A stretch of DNA of 64,000 bases, from NCBI RefSeq assembly GCF_030388665.1, contig NZ_CP128846.1, positions 1,922,001 to 1,986,000 on the forward strand. Direction: 5' to 3'. Position 1 is the stretch's first letter. Every line of letters starts with the position of its first letter. The DNA comes from Streptomyces flavofungini (GTDB taxonomy: Bacteria > Actinomycetota > Actinomycetes > Streptomycetales > Streptomycetaceae). The notes beneath the pieces were generated by a model that worked only from the letters and a program-made list of their open reading frames with translations, was not told where the DNA came from and did no database searches. The translations under genes and the position numbers were made by a program. Positions 25,498 to 33,922 of the stretch are shown here, piece after piece.

Positions 25498-27030
25498 TCA
25501 GTGCACCCCGGCAGCGGAAGGCCCCGCGGGCGCGGAGTGGGTGCGCTGTTCGGCGATCTCCCCGCCGGGTTCCATCGGCGCCGTGACCTCGTCGTCCTCG
25601 CCGCCCCTTCCGGTGTGGTTGAACAGCAGGTTCAGGACGACCGCGGCTACGCAGCCGGTGGAGATGCCGGAGTCCAGGATGATCTTCGCGGTCTCCGGGA
25701 ACGCGTGGTAGAACTCCGGCGCGGAGATGGGGATCAGGCCCACCGCGAGGGAGACGGCGACGATCAGGACGTTGTTGTCCTTCTCCAGGCCCGCCTTGAC
25801 GAGGGTCTGGATGCCGCTCGCGGCGACCGAGCCGAACAGGACGACGCCCGCGCCGCCGAGCACGGGCCGGGGCACGACCGCGATGAGCGAGGCGGCCATC
25901 GGGCACAGGCCCATCAGGACGAGGAAGCCGCCGCCGGTCGCGACGACGTACCGGCTGCGGATCCTCGTCATCGCGACCAGGCCGATGTTCTGCGCGAACG
26001 CGCTGCACATGAAGCCGTTGAAGAGCGGGCTCACGGCGGATCCGAGGGTGTCGGCGCGCAGGCCCGCGGCGATGGTCTTCTCGTCGGCGGGGCGGTCCAC
26101 GATCTCACCGAGGGCGAGCATGTCGGCCGTCGACTCGGTCATGGAGACGACCATGACGACACAGAGCGAGACGATCGCGGCGGCGGCGAACTGCGGGGCG
26201 CCGAAGTGGAACGGCGTCGGGAAGCCGACCACGTCCGCGTCGGCGACCGGACCGAAGTCCGTGACGTCGAAGGGGATCGCGACCAGCGTGCCGATGACCA
26301 GGCCGAGGAGCACCGCGATCTGCTTCACGAAGCCGCGCGTGAAGCGCCGCAGGAGGAGCACGATCACGAGGGTGATCCCCGCGAGCGAGAGGTACTTGGT
26401 CGAGCCGTAGTCGTCGGCCGCCGGGTTCGGTCCCTGCATCCAGCCGAAGGCGACCGGCATCAGCGAGATGCCGATGAGGGTGATGACCGTGCCGGTCACC
26501 ACGGGCGGGAAGAAGCGGACCATCTTGGAGAAGAACGGCGCCGCGACGAAGCCGAGCAGGCCCGCGACGATCACCGCGCCGAAGATGATCGGCAGCGCGT
26601 CGTCCTTGTCCTTGGTGGAGTCCACGACCGCGAGCATGGGCGCGACACCGGCGAAGGTGACCCCGTTGACGAACGGCAGCCGGGCGCCGATGTTCCAGAT
26701 GCCGAGCGTCTGCAGGAAGGTCGCGAGACCGGCCGTGAACAGACACGCGCCGGTGAGGAAGGTGAGCTCCTTCGCCGAGAGGCCGACGGCGGCGCCCACG
26801 ATGAGCGGCGGCGCGACGACGCCCGCGTACATGGCGGCGACGTGCTGCAGGCCGGTGGTGGCCATCTTCAGCGCGGGGAGCTTCTCGTCGACGGGGTGCG
26901 GAGCGCCTTCGGGGGGCGTGGAGCCTTCGGGGGGCGAGGACCCTTCGGGGTCCCGTGCGCCTTCGGGATGTGGGGTCCCGTCGGACTGTGGGGTGGTGCC
27001 TTGCTTGGTGAACCTGGGCTCGGTCGCCAC
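25498..27030 (-). CDS. NCS2 purine/xanthine-urate permease (first of two)
   Basis: 510 aa, GTG start after GGAGGAG. About 40 N-terminal cytoplasmic residues are PEG repeats (HPEGARDPEGSSPPEGSTPPEG), then ~14 membrane helices of the nucleobase-ascorbate transporter fold. Signature segments are QNIGLVAMTRIRSRYVVATGG (the Q-N-x-G NAT motif) and MTESTADMLALGE, where the Glu is a substrate-binding residue. It is most like uracil-xanthine and urate permeases (PucJ/PucK, UacT type) and probably imports xanthine or urate with protons. Last gene of the minus-strand purine operon, preceded by a hairpin, so it may have lower or separate expression. Confidence 0.88.
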   Translation of the reverse strand: MATEPRFTKQGTTPQSDGTPHPEGARDPEGSSPPEGSTPPEGAPHPVDEKLPALKMATTGLQHVAAMYAGVVAPPLIVGAAVGLSAKELTFLTGACLFTAGLATFLQTLGIWNIGARLPFVNGVTFAGVAPMLAVVDSTKDKDDALPIIFGAVIVAGLLGFVAAPFFSKMVRFFPPVVTGTVITLIGISLMPVAFGWMQGPNPAADDYGSTKYLSLAGITLVIVLLLRRFTRGFVKQIAVLLGLVIGTLVAIPFDVTDFGPVADADVVGFPTPFHFGAPQFAAAAIVSLCVVMVVSMTESTADMLALGEIVDRPADEKTIAAGLRADTLGSAVSPLFNGFMCSAFAQNIGLVAMTRIRSRYVVATGGGFLVLMGLCPMAASLIAVVPRPVLGGAGVVLFGSVAASGIQTLVKAGLEKDNNVLIVAVSLAVGLIPISAPEFYHAFPETAKIILDSGISTGCVAAVVLNLLFNHTGRGGEDDEVTAPMEPGGEIAEQRTHSAPAGPSAAGVH

Positions 27031-27150
27031 TGCGGCTCCTCCGTTTGTTTTCCTGTGCCGGCTGCGGACCGGCACGCGCTTCTGGGAGGTGGTGCGTGAT
27101 GCAAGGACTTGCTCGTTATGCGGTTGTGAAGCGCCCAGGCAGTACTGACC

Positions 27151-27188
27151 GCCCCGGGAACGTGAAGCTTTGGGCCACGTTCCGGGGC
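27151..27188 (-). terminator. Intra-operon hairpin between deaminase and permease 1
   Basis: GCCCCGG(g)AACGTG pairs with CACGTTCCGGGGC; 13 bp with one bulged G, loop 11 nt. It follows the deaminase stop and may act as a partial terminator or an mRNA-stabilising element. Confidence 0.6.
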
Positions 27189-27259
27189 GGCACTCGAACA
27201 GCCCGCTCGGCTGCTCGAGTCCGGTCGGGGGCCGTCCCCCCCGACCGGAGATCCAGGGG

Positions 27260-28660
27260 TCAGCTCCCGGCGGCGACGCGCGCCAGTCGCTGCGCCTCGG
27301 CCCGCGTGACACGGGCGATGGCGTCCTCGTCGACGTGCAGCAGACGGCCGTTCTCGACGACCGGCCGGCCGCCCACGAGGGAGAGCGTCACCGGCGCTGC
27401 CGCGCCGAAGACGATGGCGGTGACCGGGTCGGCGATCGAGGAGTGCCCGATGCCGTCGATCTTCCACAGGACCAGGTCGGCGAGCTTGCCCGCCTCCAGG
27501 GAGCCGATCTGGCTCGCCCGGCCGAGGACCTGGGCACCGCCGTACGTCCCCAGGCGCAAGGCCTGACGGGCGTTCAGGGCGGCTTCCTTGTGGGCGCCCA
27601 GGCGGTTGATGAGGAGCGCGTTGCGCAGTTCGGTGTGCAGCTCGCCGGACTCGTTGGAGGCGGTGCCGTCCACGCCGAGGCCGACGGGGACGCCCGCGGC
27701 GAGCATGTCGGGTACGCGGGCGATGCCGGCGGCGAGGCGGGCGTTGGAGGAGGGGCAGTGGGCGACGCCGGTGCCGGTGCGCGCGAACGCCTCGATGTCG
27801 GAGTCGTTCATGTGGACGCAGTGCGCCATCCACACGTCCTCTCCGAGCCAGCCGGTGGACGCGAAGTAGTCGGTCGGGCCGAGGCCGAACAGCTCGTGGC
27901 AGAACTTCTCCTCCTCCACCGTCTCGCTGCCGTGGGTGTGCAGGCGCACCCCGAGGCGGCGCGCCAACTCGGCGCCCTGCTTCATGAGTTCGGTGGAGAC
28001 GGAGAACGGCGAGCAGGGCGCGACGGCCACCTGCGTCATGGCGCCGAAGGAGGCGTCGTGGTGCTTCTTGACCGTCTCCTCGGTGGCGGCGAGCGCGCCG
28101 TCCAGGGTCTCGACGGCGAAGTCCGGCGGCAGGCCGCCGTCCTTCTCGCTGCGGTCCATGGAGCCGCGCGCCAGGGTGAAGCGCACGCCCGTCTCGCGGG
28201 CCGCCCCGATGATGGCGCCGGACAGGTCGCCGGAGCCCTTGGGGTAGACGTAGTGGTGGTCCATGGCGGTGGTGACGCCGCCGCGCGCCATCATGGCGAG
28301 GGAGCCCTGCGCGGCGGCGCGGACCATGTCCTCGTCGATGCGCGCCCACGTCGGATACAGCGCCACCAGCCAGTTGAACAGGTTGTGGTCGGTGGCGAGG
28401 CCCCGGGTGATCCACTGGTAGAAGTGGTGGTGCGTGTTCACCAGGCCGGGCGTGACCAGGTGGCCGGTGCCGTCCACGCGGCGCACGACGTTCTCCAGGC
28501 CCTCGGGGGCCTTCCCCGCGCCGATCGACTCGATCGTGCGGCCGGCGACGACCACGTACCCCGACGCGTACTCGGTGTCGTCGGCGTCCACGGTCGCGAT
28601 GGCGCAGTTCTCGATGACGATGCGCTCGAGAGCGCCTTCGGGGGTTGCCGATGCTGCCAT
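27260..28660 (-). CDS. 8-oxoguanine deaminase-type amidohydrolase
   Basis: 466 aa, cytoplasmic metal-dependent hydrolase of the amidohydrolase superfamily. Metal ligands are visible in LVTPGLVNTHHHFYQWITRGLA, HTHGSETVEEEKF, WMAHCVHMND and VGLGVDGTASNESGEL. The string NTHHHFYQW-TR is characteristic of the 8-oxoguanine deaminase branch, which converts 8-oxoguanine to urate, rather than of cytosine deaminase or guanine deaminase. That feeds urate directly to the adjacent urate oxidase. The start is the Met after AAGGAAG. It lies between two NCS2 permeases in the same transcript. Confidence 0.85.
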   Translation of the reverse strand: MAASATPEGALERIVIENCAIATVDADDTEYASGYVVVAGRTIESIGAGKAPEGLENVVRRVDGTGHLVTPGLVNTHHHFYQWITRGLATDHNLFNWLVALYPTWARIDEDMVRAAAQGSLAMMARGGVTTAMDHHYVYPKGSGDLSGAIIGAARETGVRFTLARGSMDRSEKDGGLPPDFAVETLDGALAATEETVKKHHDASFGAMTQVAVAPCSPFSVSTELMKQGAELARRLGVRLHTHGSETVEEEKFCHELFGLGPTDYFASTGWLGEDVWMAHCVHMNDSDIEAFARTGTGVAHCPSSNARLAAGIARVPDMLAAGVPVGLGVDGTASNESGELHTELRNALLINRLGAHKEAALNARQALRLGTYGGAQVLGRASQIGSLEAGKLADLVLWKIDGIGHSSIADPVTAIVFGAAAPVTLSLVGGRPVVENGRLLHVDEDAIARVTRAEAQRLARVAAGS

Positions 28661-28708
28661 GGTGCTTCCTTCTTGGGTGAGTGGCGAGATGCTGGGCACG
28701 GCATGACC

Positions 28709-30109
28709 CTAGGAAGATTTGAGTGCCGCGGCGGCGTTCTGCGCGCTGCCGCGGGTGCCGAGGTGGTGGAAGAACAGGTTGAGCGAGACCGCGGTGAGCG
28801 CGCCCGCGCTGATGCCGGAGCCGAGCACGGTCTGCGCCCAGGCGGGGAAGTCGGCGTAGAAGGCGGGCGCGGCGAGCGGGATGATGCCCGCCCCGAGCGA
28901 CACGGCCACCAGGATGATGTTGGAGCTGTCGTCCAGGCCCGCCTCGGAGAGCGTACGGATGCCGCTGACCGCGATGGAGCCGAAGAGCACGATGCCCGCG
29001 CCGCCGAGGACCGGCATGGGGACGAGGCTGACGACCGCGCCGAGCGCCGGGAAGGCGCCGAGCACGATGAGCGCACCGCCCGCGACGGCGACGACATAGC
29101 GGCTGCGCACCCGGGTCAGGGAGACGACGCCCACGTTCTGCGCGAAGGCGGAGGTCGGGAAGCCGCCGAAGACCGGACCCACGAGAGTGGCGATGCCGTC
29201 GGTGCGCAGGCCGCGGGTGATGGTCCTCCCGTCCGTCCTGCGCTCGCAGATCTCGCCGAGCGCGAGCATCCCGGCGCTGGACTCCGTCATCAGGACCAGC
29301 ATCACGATGCACAGGGACAGGATCGCGGCGGGCTGGAACTCGGGGGCGCCGAAGGCGAACGGCTCGGGCACGGCGGCGACGGGCGCGGACTCCAGGGCGG
29401 CGAAGTCGGCCATCCCGAACGGGATCGCGGCGAGCGTGCCGATGAACAGGCCCATGAGCAGGGCGACTTGCTTGAGGAAGCCGCGGGCGAAGCGCTGGCA
29501 GAGCAGGATCACCACGAGCGTGAAGGCGGCGAGCGCGAGGAAGCGCATGTCGCCGAAGTCGGCGGCCTCCTTGTCGCCGCCCTGCGCCCAGGTGACGGGC
29601 ACGGGCATCAGCGTCACGCCGATGAGCGTGATGACGACGCCGGTGACCAGCGGCGGGAAGAAGCGCAGCAGTCGGCCGAAGAAGGGTCCGACGGCCAGGC
29701 AGAACACGCCCGCGACCATCACCGCGCCGTAGATCGCCGGGAGTTGGTGTCCCGTCGCGCTGTTCTCGGCGATGGCGAGGATGGGTGCGATGCCCGCCGA
29801 GGACGCGGCGTTCACGAACGGCAGGCGGTTGCCCACGACCCCTTTGACGCCGAGGGTCTGGAGCAGGGTGGCGAGGCCGGCGATGAGCAGGCTCGCCGCG
29901 ATCAGCCGGGTCTGGGCGGCGGTGTCGAGTCCGACGGCCTGGCCGATGATGAGCGGAGGGGTGACGACGCCCGCGTACATGGCGGCGATGTGCTGGAGCG
30001 CGGCGGGGACGAGCCGCGAGGTCTTGAGCTTCTCGTCCACCGGGTGGCACTCGTCCACCGGGGGACAGGGGAGAGTCGACTCCCCTTCAGGTATTGCGGG
30101 CTGTGCCAT
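28709..30109 (-). CDS. NCS2 purine/xanthine-urate permease (second of two)
   Basis: 466 aa, about 14 membrane helices, same family as the permease at 25498-27030 and clearly its paralogue. Shared segments: LQHIAAMYAGVVTPPLIIGQAVGL, FAQNVGVVSLTRVRSRYVVA, LMTESSAGMLALGE. It lacks the PEG-repeat N-terminus. It is placed between the urate oxidase gene and the deaminase, so urate or xanthine uptake is the natural guess. Having two close homologues in one operon suggests different substrates or affinities. Confidence 0.88.
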   Translation of the reverse strand: MAQPAIPEGESTLPCPPVDECHPVDEKLKTSRLVPAALQHIAAMYAGVVTPPLIIGQAVGLDTAAQTRLIAASLLIAGLATLLQTLGVKGVVGNRLPFVNAASSAGIAPILAIAENSATGHQLPAIYGAVMVAGVFCLAVGPFFGRLLRFFPPLVTGVVITLIGVTLMPVPVTWAQGGDKEAADFGDMRFLALAAFTLVVILLCQRFARGFLKQVALLMGLFIGTLAAIPFGMADFAALESAPVAAVPEPFAFGAPEFQPAAILSLCIVMLVLMTESSAGMLALGEICERRTDGRTITRGLRTDGIATLVGPVFGGFPTSAFAQNVGVVSLTRVRSRYVVAVAGGALIVLGAFPALGAVVSLVPMPVLGGAGIVLFGSIAVSGIRTLSEAGLDDSSNIILVAVSLGAGIIPLAAPAFYADFPAWAQTVLGSGISAGALTAVSLNLFFHHLGTRGSAQNAAAALKSS

Positions 30110-30131
30110 GCCTTTCGTTCCCTCCGGTGTG

Positions 30132-30163
30132 GCGCGCCCCGGACGTCAGGTTCCGGGGCGCGC
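30132..30163 (-). terminator. Hairpin between urate oxidase and permease 2
   Basis: Perfect 12-bp stem GCGCGCCCCGGA / TCCGGGGCGCGC with an 8-nt loop, 8 bp beyond the pucL stop. It resembles the hairpin at 27151-27188; both share the CCCCGGA/TCCGGGG core and both sit just before a permease gene. Confidence 0.65.
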
Positions 30164-30171
30164 GTCCCGCG

Positions 30172-31128
30172 TCAGAGGTTGGTCATGTCGACCGGGATCC
30201 TCGCCTCGGTGCCGTCGCGCAGGATGGTGGCCTCGATGAGGCCGTAGGGGCGGTCGGCGGCGTAGTAGACCGCGCCGTCCTTGGCGTCGTTGTCCAGGCC
30301 GCAGAAGGACAGGTCCTGACGGAAGTGGTGCTTGTTGGGCGCGGAGAAGCGGATCTCGTCTATCTCGCCGCGGTTGTTCAGGACCCGGGCACCCATTTGG
30401 TAGAGCGTCTGCTGGAGCGAGAGGGAGTAGGTCTCCACGAAGGCCTGCAGGATGTGCTTCTTGGCCTGCTCGTAGGACTTCTCCCAGTTCGGCATGCGCT
30501 GCTCGTCATTGGTCCAGTTGTGCCGCCACCACGTCGAGAGGGACGTGGCGAGGATGCGGTCGTAGTCCTCCTTGAGCGTCGTGTACTTGTCCTTGATGTA
30601 GCCCCAGAACTCGGAGTTCGTGGAGTTCATCACGGTCAGGTCCTTCAGACCGCTCAGGATCTCGAACTCCGTGCCGTCATAGGTGATCTGGGCGACCCGG
30701 ATCTCCTGGCCCTTGCGCACGAAGGAGTGCTTGACCTCGTCGGCGCCGATGAACTGCGAGTTGGCGTCGGAGGCGGTGATGCGCTCCCAGGCGTACTCCT
30801 CGATGCGGATGCGCGCCCGGTGGATGGAGGGCTGGCTGTCCACGAAGTGCCGCGCGAGGTGGATGCCGTACTGCTCGGCGGACTCGATGCCGTATTCCTT
30901 GGCGAACGCGAAGCAGGTGTTCTTCGTGGTGTCCGTGGGCAGGCAGTTGGCGTTCGAGCCGCTGTAGTGGACGTCGTCCAGGTCGCCGGAGAGGGCGACG
31001 GAGACGTTGAGGTCCTTGATGTGGTGGGTGTCGCCGTCCCGCGTGATCTTGACGACCCGGTTCTCGGCCTTGCCGTACTGGTTCTGGCCCAGGATCACAG
31101 GGCGGGACCGGCGGGAATCGTCTGTCAT
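30172..31128 (-). CDS. pucL: Urate oxidase (factor-independent)
   Basis: 318 aa. It oxidises urate to 5-hydroxyisourate with O2, releasing H2O2. Family blocks: LGQNQYGKAENRVVKITRDG with the catalytic Lys, SNANCLPTDTTKNTCFAFAKEYGI with the catalytic Thr, then SQPSIHRARIRIEEYAWERI, and ATSLSTWWRHNW. The C-terminal half ends RPYGLIEATILRDG. It starts 5 bp after the HIU hydrolase stop, in the order uraD-pucM-pucL, so all three urate-to-allantoin steps are co-transcribed. The shared operator at 32112 and at the catalase gene fits the H2O2 it makes. Confidence 0.95.
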   Translation of the reverse strand: MTDDSRRSRPVILGQNQYGKAENRVVKITRDGDTHHIKDLNVSVALSGDLDDVHYSGSNANCLPTDTTKNTCFAFAKEYGIESAEQYGIHLARHFVDSQPSIHRARIRIEEYAWERITASDANSQFIGADEVKHSFVRKGQEIRVAQITYDGTEFEILSGLKDLTVMNSTNSEFWGYIKDKYTTLKEDYDRILATSLSTWWRHNWTNDEQRMPNWEKSYEQAKKHILQAFVETYSLSLQQTLYQMGARVLNNRGEIDEIRFSAPNKHHFRQDLSFCGLDNDAKDGAVYYAADRPYGLIEATILRDGTEARIPVDMTNL

Positions 31129-31133
31129 GTCTG

Positions 31134-31538
31134 CTAGCTCCCTCGGTAAACGGAGTAGCCGAACGGGTTGAGCAGCAGCGGTACGTGGTAGTGCTCGCCC
31201 GGTACGACGGCGAACGTGATCGCCACCTCGGGGAAGAACACACCGCTCGCACCGCTGTCCCGATTCGCGGGGGCGTCCTGCTGCGCCTCGGCTTGCGTTG
31301 CTTGCTTGCTCAGGAAGTACGCCTCGACGGCGAAGTCGAGCCGTACGTGGGTGGTGCCCTCCGGCAGGGCCGGCAGGTCCTTGCAGCGCCCGTCCGCGTC
31401 GGTGGCCGAGCCGCCGAGCAGGGCCCAGTCCGCGCCGCCGCCGCGGGCGGCGAGCGTGACGGCGACGCCCTCGGCGGGGCGGCCGACGCTGGTGTCCAGG
31501 ATGTGCGTGGACACGGAGGCCGTGGTGTCGGTGCTCAT
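31134..31538 (-). CDS. pucM: 5-hydroxyisourate hydrolase (transthyretin-related)
   Basis: 134 aa. It hydrolyses 5-hydroxyisourate to OHCU. Diagnostic motifs are present: STHILDTSVGRPAEGV at the N-terminus (catalytic His), TDADGRCKDL (catalytic Arg), and the C-terminal HYHVPLLLNPFGYSVYRGS with the invariant YRGS. Between EAYFL and VFFPEVAITF there is an unusual insert of about 20 residues rich in Gln/Ala (SKQATQAEAQQDAPANRDSG), where family members have only a short loop. Its ATG overlaps the uraD stop (ATGA). Confidence 0.92.
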   Translation of the reverse strand: MSTDTTASVSTHILDTSVGRPAEGVAVTLAARGGGADWALLGGSATDADGRCKDLPALPEGTTHVRLDFAVEAYFLSKQATQAEAQQDAPANRDSGASGVFFPEVAITFAVVPGEHYHVPLLLNPFGYSVYRGS

Positions 31539-32047
31539 GCGCTCTCTTCCTCCAGGATGCGGGCCAGCCGGATGCGGTTGATCTTGCCGAGTTCGGTGCG
31601 GACGATCTCCCGCTCGCGCTCGGGCGAGTTGCCGATCCGGTCCCGGACCGCGTCCCGCATCTGCTCGCCGGTCCTGCCGGTGGCGCAGATGAGGAAGACG
31701 TGGCCGAACTTGTCCTGGTAGGCCAGGTTCAGGTCGAGCATCTCGGCCTTGAGTTCCGCCGACGCCCCGGCCATGCCCGCCTGTTCGCGGGACGAGGTCG
31801 GGTCTCCCGGCTTGGGGCGCCCGATGGGGGGGTGCCCCGCCATCGCCTCGGCCAGGTCGTCGGTGGTCAGCTCGGCCATGGCGGCGTCGCTGGCCGCGTA
31901 GAGCGCGTCGGCGGTGGTGAAGGGGCGCTGGGCGAGCAGCTTGCTCCCCCAGGCCGAGGAGGCGCAGGCCTCGTGGAGCTCGGCGGTGGCCGCCGGCTCC
32001 GGCAGGGCGTTGAACCGGGCCAGGCCCGGTGTCGTACGGGAAGTCAC
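31535..32047 (-). CDS. uraD: OHCU decarboxylase
   Basis: 170 aa. It decarboxylates 2-oxo-4-hydroxy-4-carboxy-5-ureidoimidazoline to S-allantoin. The family pattern is visible: LARFNALPEPAATAELHEACASSAWGSKLLAQRPF, AMAGHPPIGRPK with the catalytic His, and YQDKFGHVFLICATGRTGEQM, then RIGNSPEREREIVRTELGKINRIRL. First gene of the urate operon; its promoter region carries the palindrome at 32112-32128 also found at the catalase gene. Confidence 0.93.
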   Translation of the reverse strand: MTSRTTPGLARFNALPEPAATAELHEACASSAWGSKLLAQRPFTTADALYAASDAAMAELTTDDLAEAMAGHPPIGRPKPGDPTSSREQAGMAGASAELKAEMLDLNLAYQDKFGHVFLICATGRTGEQMRDAVRDRIGNSPEREREIVRTELGKINRIRLARILEEESA

Positions 32048-32111
32048 GGGGTGCCTCCGTGGCCATGTGCTGGACGGGCTGCGGAACAGCTAAGACCTTC
32101 GACAACATCCC

Positions 32112-32128
32112 GTCAACAGTTTGTTGAA
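32112..32128 (-). promoter_or_regulatory. Operator/-35 element of the urate operon, identical to the catalase one
   Basis: On the minus strand: TTCAACAAACTGTTGACG (18 nt including the base at 32111), a palindrome TCAACA-AAC-TGTTGA whose right end forms a TTGACG -35 box. TAGCTG follows about 18 bp downstream as a poor -10. The identical 18-mer lies in front of the catalase gene at 34983-35000. Confidence 0.7.
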
Positions 32129-32216
32129 ATCATTTGAACAAAGAAGCCGCCACCCTGCGATCCGGGTGACGGCTCGACCGCGCAGCGTGACGACACGGTC
32201 GCCCCGCGCTGGGGAA

Positions 32217-32594
32217 CTACTTGTCCTTCGCGGCGTTTTCCCTGTTCAGGTAGTTGTAGACGGTGAAGCGGCTGACCCCGAGCGCCCCCGCCACGGTTTC
32301 CACGCCATGGCGCACGGAGAACGCGCCCCGGGCTTCGAGTATCCGTACGACCTCCTGTTTGGCCTTGCGGTCCAGCTCTGCGAGGGGCATGCCGCGCTTG
32401 CGCTCCAGGGCGAGCAGGATGTGGTCGAGGGAGTCGGCGAGCTGCGGCAGGCGCACCGCGAGCACGTCCTCGCCCTCCCAGGACAGGACGACGTCGTCGG
32501 GGCCCGCGTCGCCGGGCGGCAGCATCTCGCCGCCCATCGCGTCCACCAGCGGCTTGACCGCGGTCGCGAAGGGGTCGTCCCCGAAGGCGGTCAC
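32217..32594 (-). CDS. Small DNA-binding protein with DauR/YheO-type HTH
   Basis: 125 aa. The C-terminal half reads LDRKAKQEVVRILEARGAFSVRHGVETVAGALGVSRFTVYNYLNRE, which closely matches the HTH_22 domain of YheO/DauR regulators. The N-terminal ~65 residues lack the PAS domain of those proteins and may bind a different signal. It is coupled by GTGA to the upstream thiamine-binding-like gene and sits directly before the urate operon promoter. It is therefore a candidate regulator of the purine genes, perhaps through the palindrome at 32112. Confidence 0.8.
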   Translation of the reverse strand: MTAFGDDPFATAVKPLVDAMGGEMLPPGDAGPDDVVLSWEGEDVLAVRLPQLADSLDHILLALERKRGMPLAELDRKAKQEVVRILEARGAFSVRHGVETVAGALGVSRFTVYNYLNRENAAKDK

Positions 32595-32869
32595 CGGGCT
32601 ACCTCCCCCGGCGCGGTCCGCTCGCCCGGCTCCGCGATCACGTTGACCTGGAGCGAGACACGGGTGGCGCCGGCGCCCAGGGACCGGCGCAGCATCGCGT
32701 CGACGGCCGTGAGGACCGCGTCGACGTCGCCCTCGGCGGTGTTGCCGAAGGGGCCGACGTCCACGGCGTCCAGGTCGGCGCCCTGGATCACGTCGCGGGC
32801 CGCCAGGGCGTGGGGCGGCGCCTCGTCGAGGTCGAAGGGCTCGGTCGTGAACTCCACTCTCAATCGCAC
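32591..32869 (-). CDS. Thiamine-binding-like (MTH1187/YkoF-type) small protein
   Basis: 92 aa. RVEFTTEPFD at the start, GPFGNTAEGDVDAVLTAVDAMLRRSLGAGATRVSLQVNVI at the end: the 'P.G...EGD.d.vl.av......GA.RV' pattern of the thiamine-binding MTH1187 family (ferredoxin-like fold). Its ligand here is unknown and could be a purine-pathway metabolite. The GTG start is weak (no clear Shine-Dalgarno). It is divergent from hyi, sharing the operator region, and overlaps the HTH gene by 4 nt. Confidence 0.7.
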   Translation of the reverse strand: MRLRVEFTTEPFDLDEAPPHALAARDVIQGADLDAVDVGPFGNTAEGDVDAVLTAVDAMLRRSLGAGATRVSLQVNVIAEPGERTAPGEVAR

Positions 32870-32956
32870 GGCGCCAACTTAACGCGGCATCCCGCCCACG
32901 AGGCGATCCCGCCCGGCTTCTTCGGTGCGTGCGGCCCGGATTTCCGACGGAGCCCC

Positions 32957-33021
32957 TTGACAGCCTCCGCAGATCGGATGCAGTCTTCCATCAAGCAGAA
33001 ATGAACTTCCGCAATACGGAA
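32957..33021 (+). promoter_or_regulatory. hyi-glxR promoter with tandem operator pair
   Basis: TTGACA (32957-32962) and CAGTCT (32981-32986) with an 18-bp spacer form a candidate promoter. Site A, TTCCATCAAGCAGAA (32986-33000), and site B, TTCCGCAATACGGAA (33007-33021), start 21 bp apart, immediately downstream of the -10. They match the gcl pair site for site. Site B is a near-perfect palindrome. Confidence 0.7.
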
Positions 33022-33037
33022 GGAGCGCGGAAGCCCC

Positions 33038-33871
33038 ATGGGATACTCCGACCAGCGCTTCAATGTGAACCTGTCGATCCTCTTCACCGAGCTCCCGCTC
33101 CTGGAGCGCCCCGCGGCCGCCGCGAAGGCCGGTTTCGGCGCGGTCGAGCTGTGGTGGCCCTGGGTCGACGCCCCCACCCCGGAGCAGTCCGAACTCGACG
33201 CCCTGAAGAAGGCGATCGAGGACGCGGGCGTGCGCCTTGTGGGCCTGAACTTCTACGCCGGACAGCTTCCGGGCCCCGACCGCGGCGCCCTGTCGATCCC
33301 CGGCGAGGAGAGCGACAGGTTCCGCGCGAACCTCGCGGTGGCGGCGGACTTCGCGCAATCGCTCGGCTGCAAGGCCCTCAACGCCCTGTACGGCAACCGC
33401 GTCGACGGCGTGGACCCGGCCGTCCAGGACGAACTCGCCCTGGAGAACCTGGTGTTGGCGGCCCGCGAGGCCGACCGCGTCGGCGCGGTCCTGCTGATCG
33501 AGGCGCTCAACGCCCCCGAGTCGCCCCGGTGCCCCCTCGTGAGCGCGCCCAAGGCGATCGAGATCGTCGACAAGGTGAACGCCGCGACCGGCCTCGGCAA
33601 CGCGAAGTTCCTCATGGACCTCTACCACCTGTCCATGAACGGCGAGGACCTGCCGTCGGTCATCGAGCAGTACGCGGCCAAGACGGGCCACGTGCAGATC
33701 GCCGACAACCCCGGCCGGGGCGCCCCCGGCACCGGCTCACTCCCCCTCGAAGGCCTCCTCGACCAGCTGCGGAAGGCGGGTTACGAGGGCTGGGTCGGCC
33801 TGGAGTACAAGGCCGCCGACGCCGCCGCTTCCTTCGAGTGGCTTCCCGCCGGGGCCCGCGCCGCGCGCTGA
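33038..33871 (+). CDS. hyi: Hydroxypyruvate isomerase
   Basis: 277 aa TIM-barrel of the xylose-isomerase-like class. RFNVNLSILFTELPLLERPAAAAKAGFGAVELWWPW is the typical N-terminus, then GVRLVGLNFYAG, the metal Glu in LLIEALNAPESP, FLMDLYHLSMNGED, HVQIADNPGRGAPGTGSLP and the last metal Glu in GLEYKAA. It interconverts hydroxypyruvate and tartronate semialdehyde. It is in one operon with glxR, 51 bp downstream. Shine-Dalgarno AAGGAGCGCGG overlaps the end of operator site B. Confidence 0.93.
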   Translation: MGYSDQRFNVNLSILFTELPLLERPAAAAKAGFGAVELWWPWVDAPTPEQSELDALKKAIEDAGVRLVGLNFYAGQLPGPDRGALSIPGEESDRFRANLAVAADFAQSLGCKALNALYGNRVDGVDPAVQDELALENLVLAAREADRVGAVLLIEALNAPESPRCPLVSAPKAIEIVDKVNAATGLGNAKFLMDLYHLSMNGEDLPSVIEQYAAKTGHVQIADNPGRGAPGTGSLPLEGLLDQLRKAGYEGWVGLEYKAADAAASFEWLPAGARAAR

Positions 33872-33922
33872 GCGCCAACTGATCGACGCAGCACACGTTT
33901 CAGAGCCGTAGGAGAAGCACTC

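Noticed and set aside
26868..30050. 1060-aa minus-strand frame and a 1025-aa plus-strand frame (27170-30247) over the permease/deaminase region
   Set aside because: Both overlap three clear genes in other frames and consist of Arg/His/Pro- or Gly/Asp/Glu/Val-rich shadow sequence.
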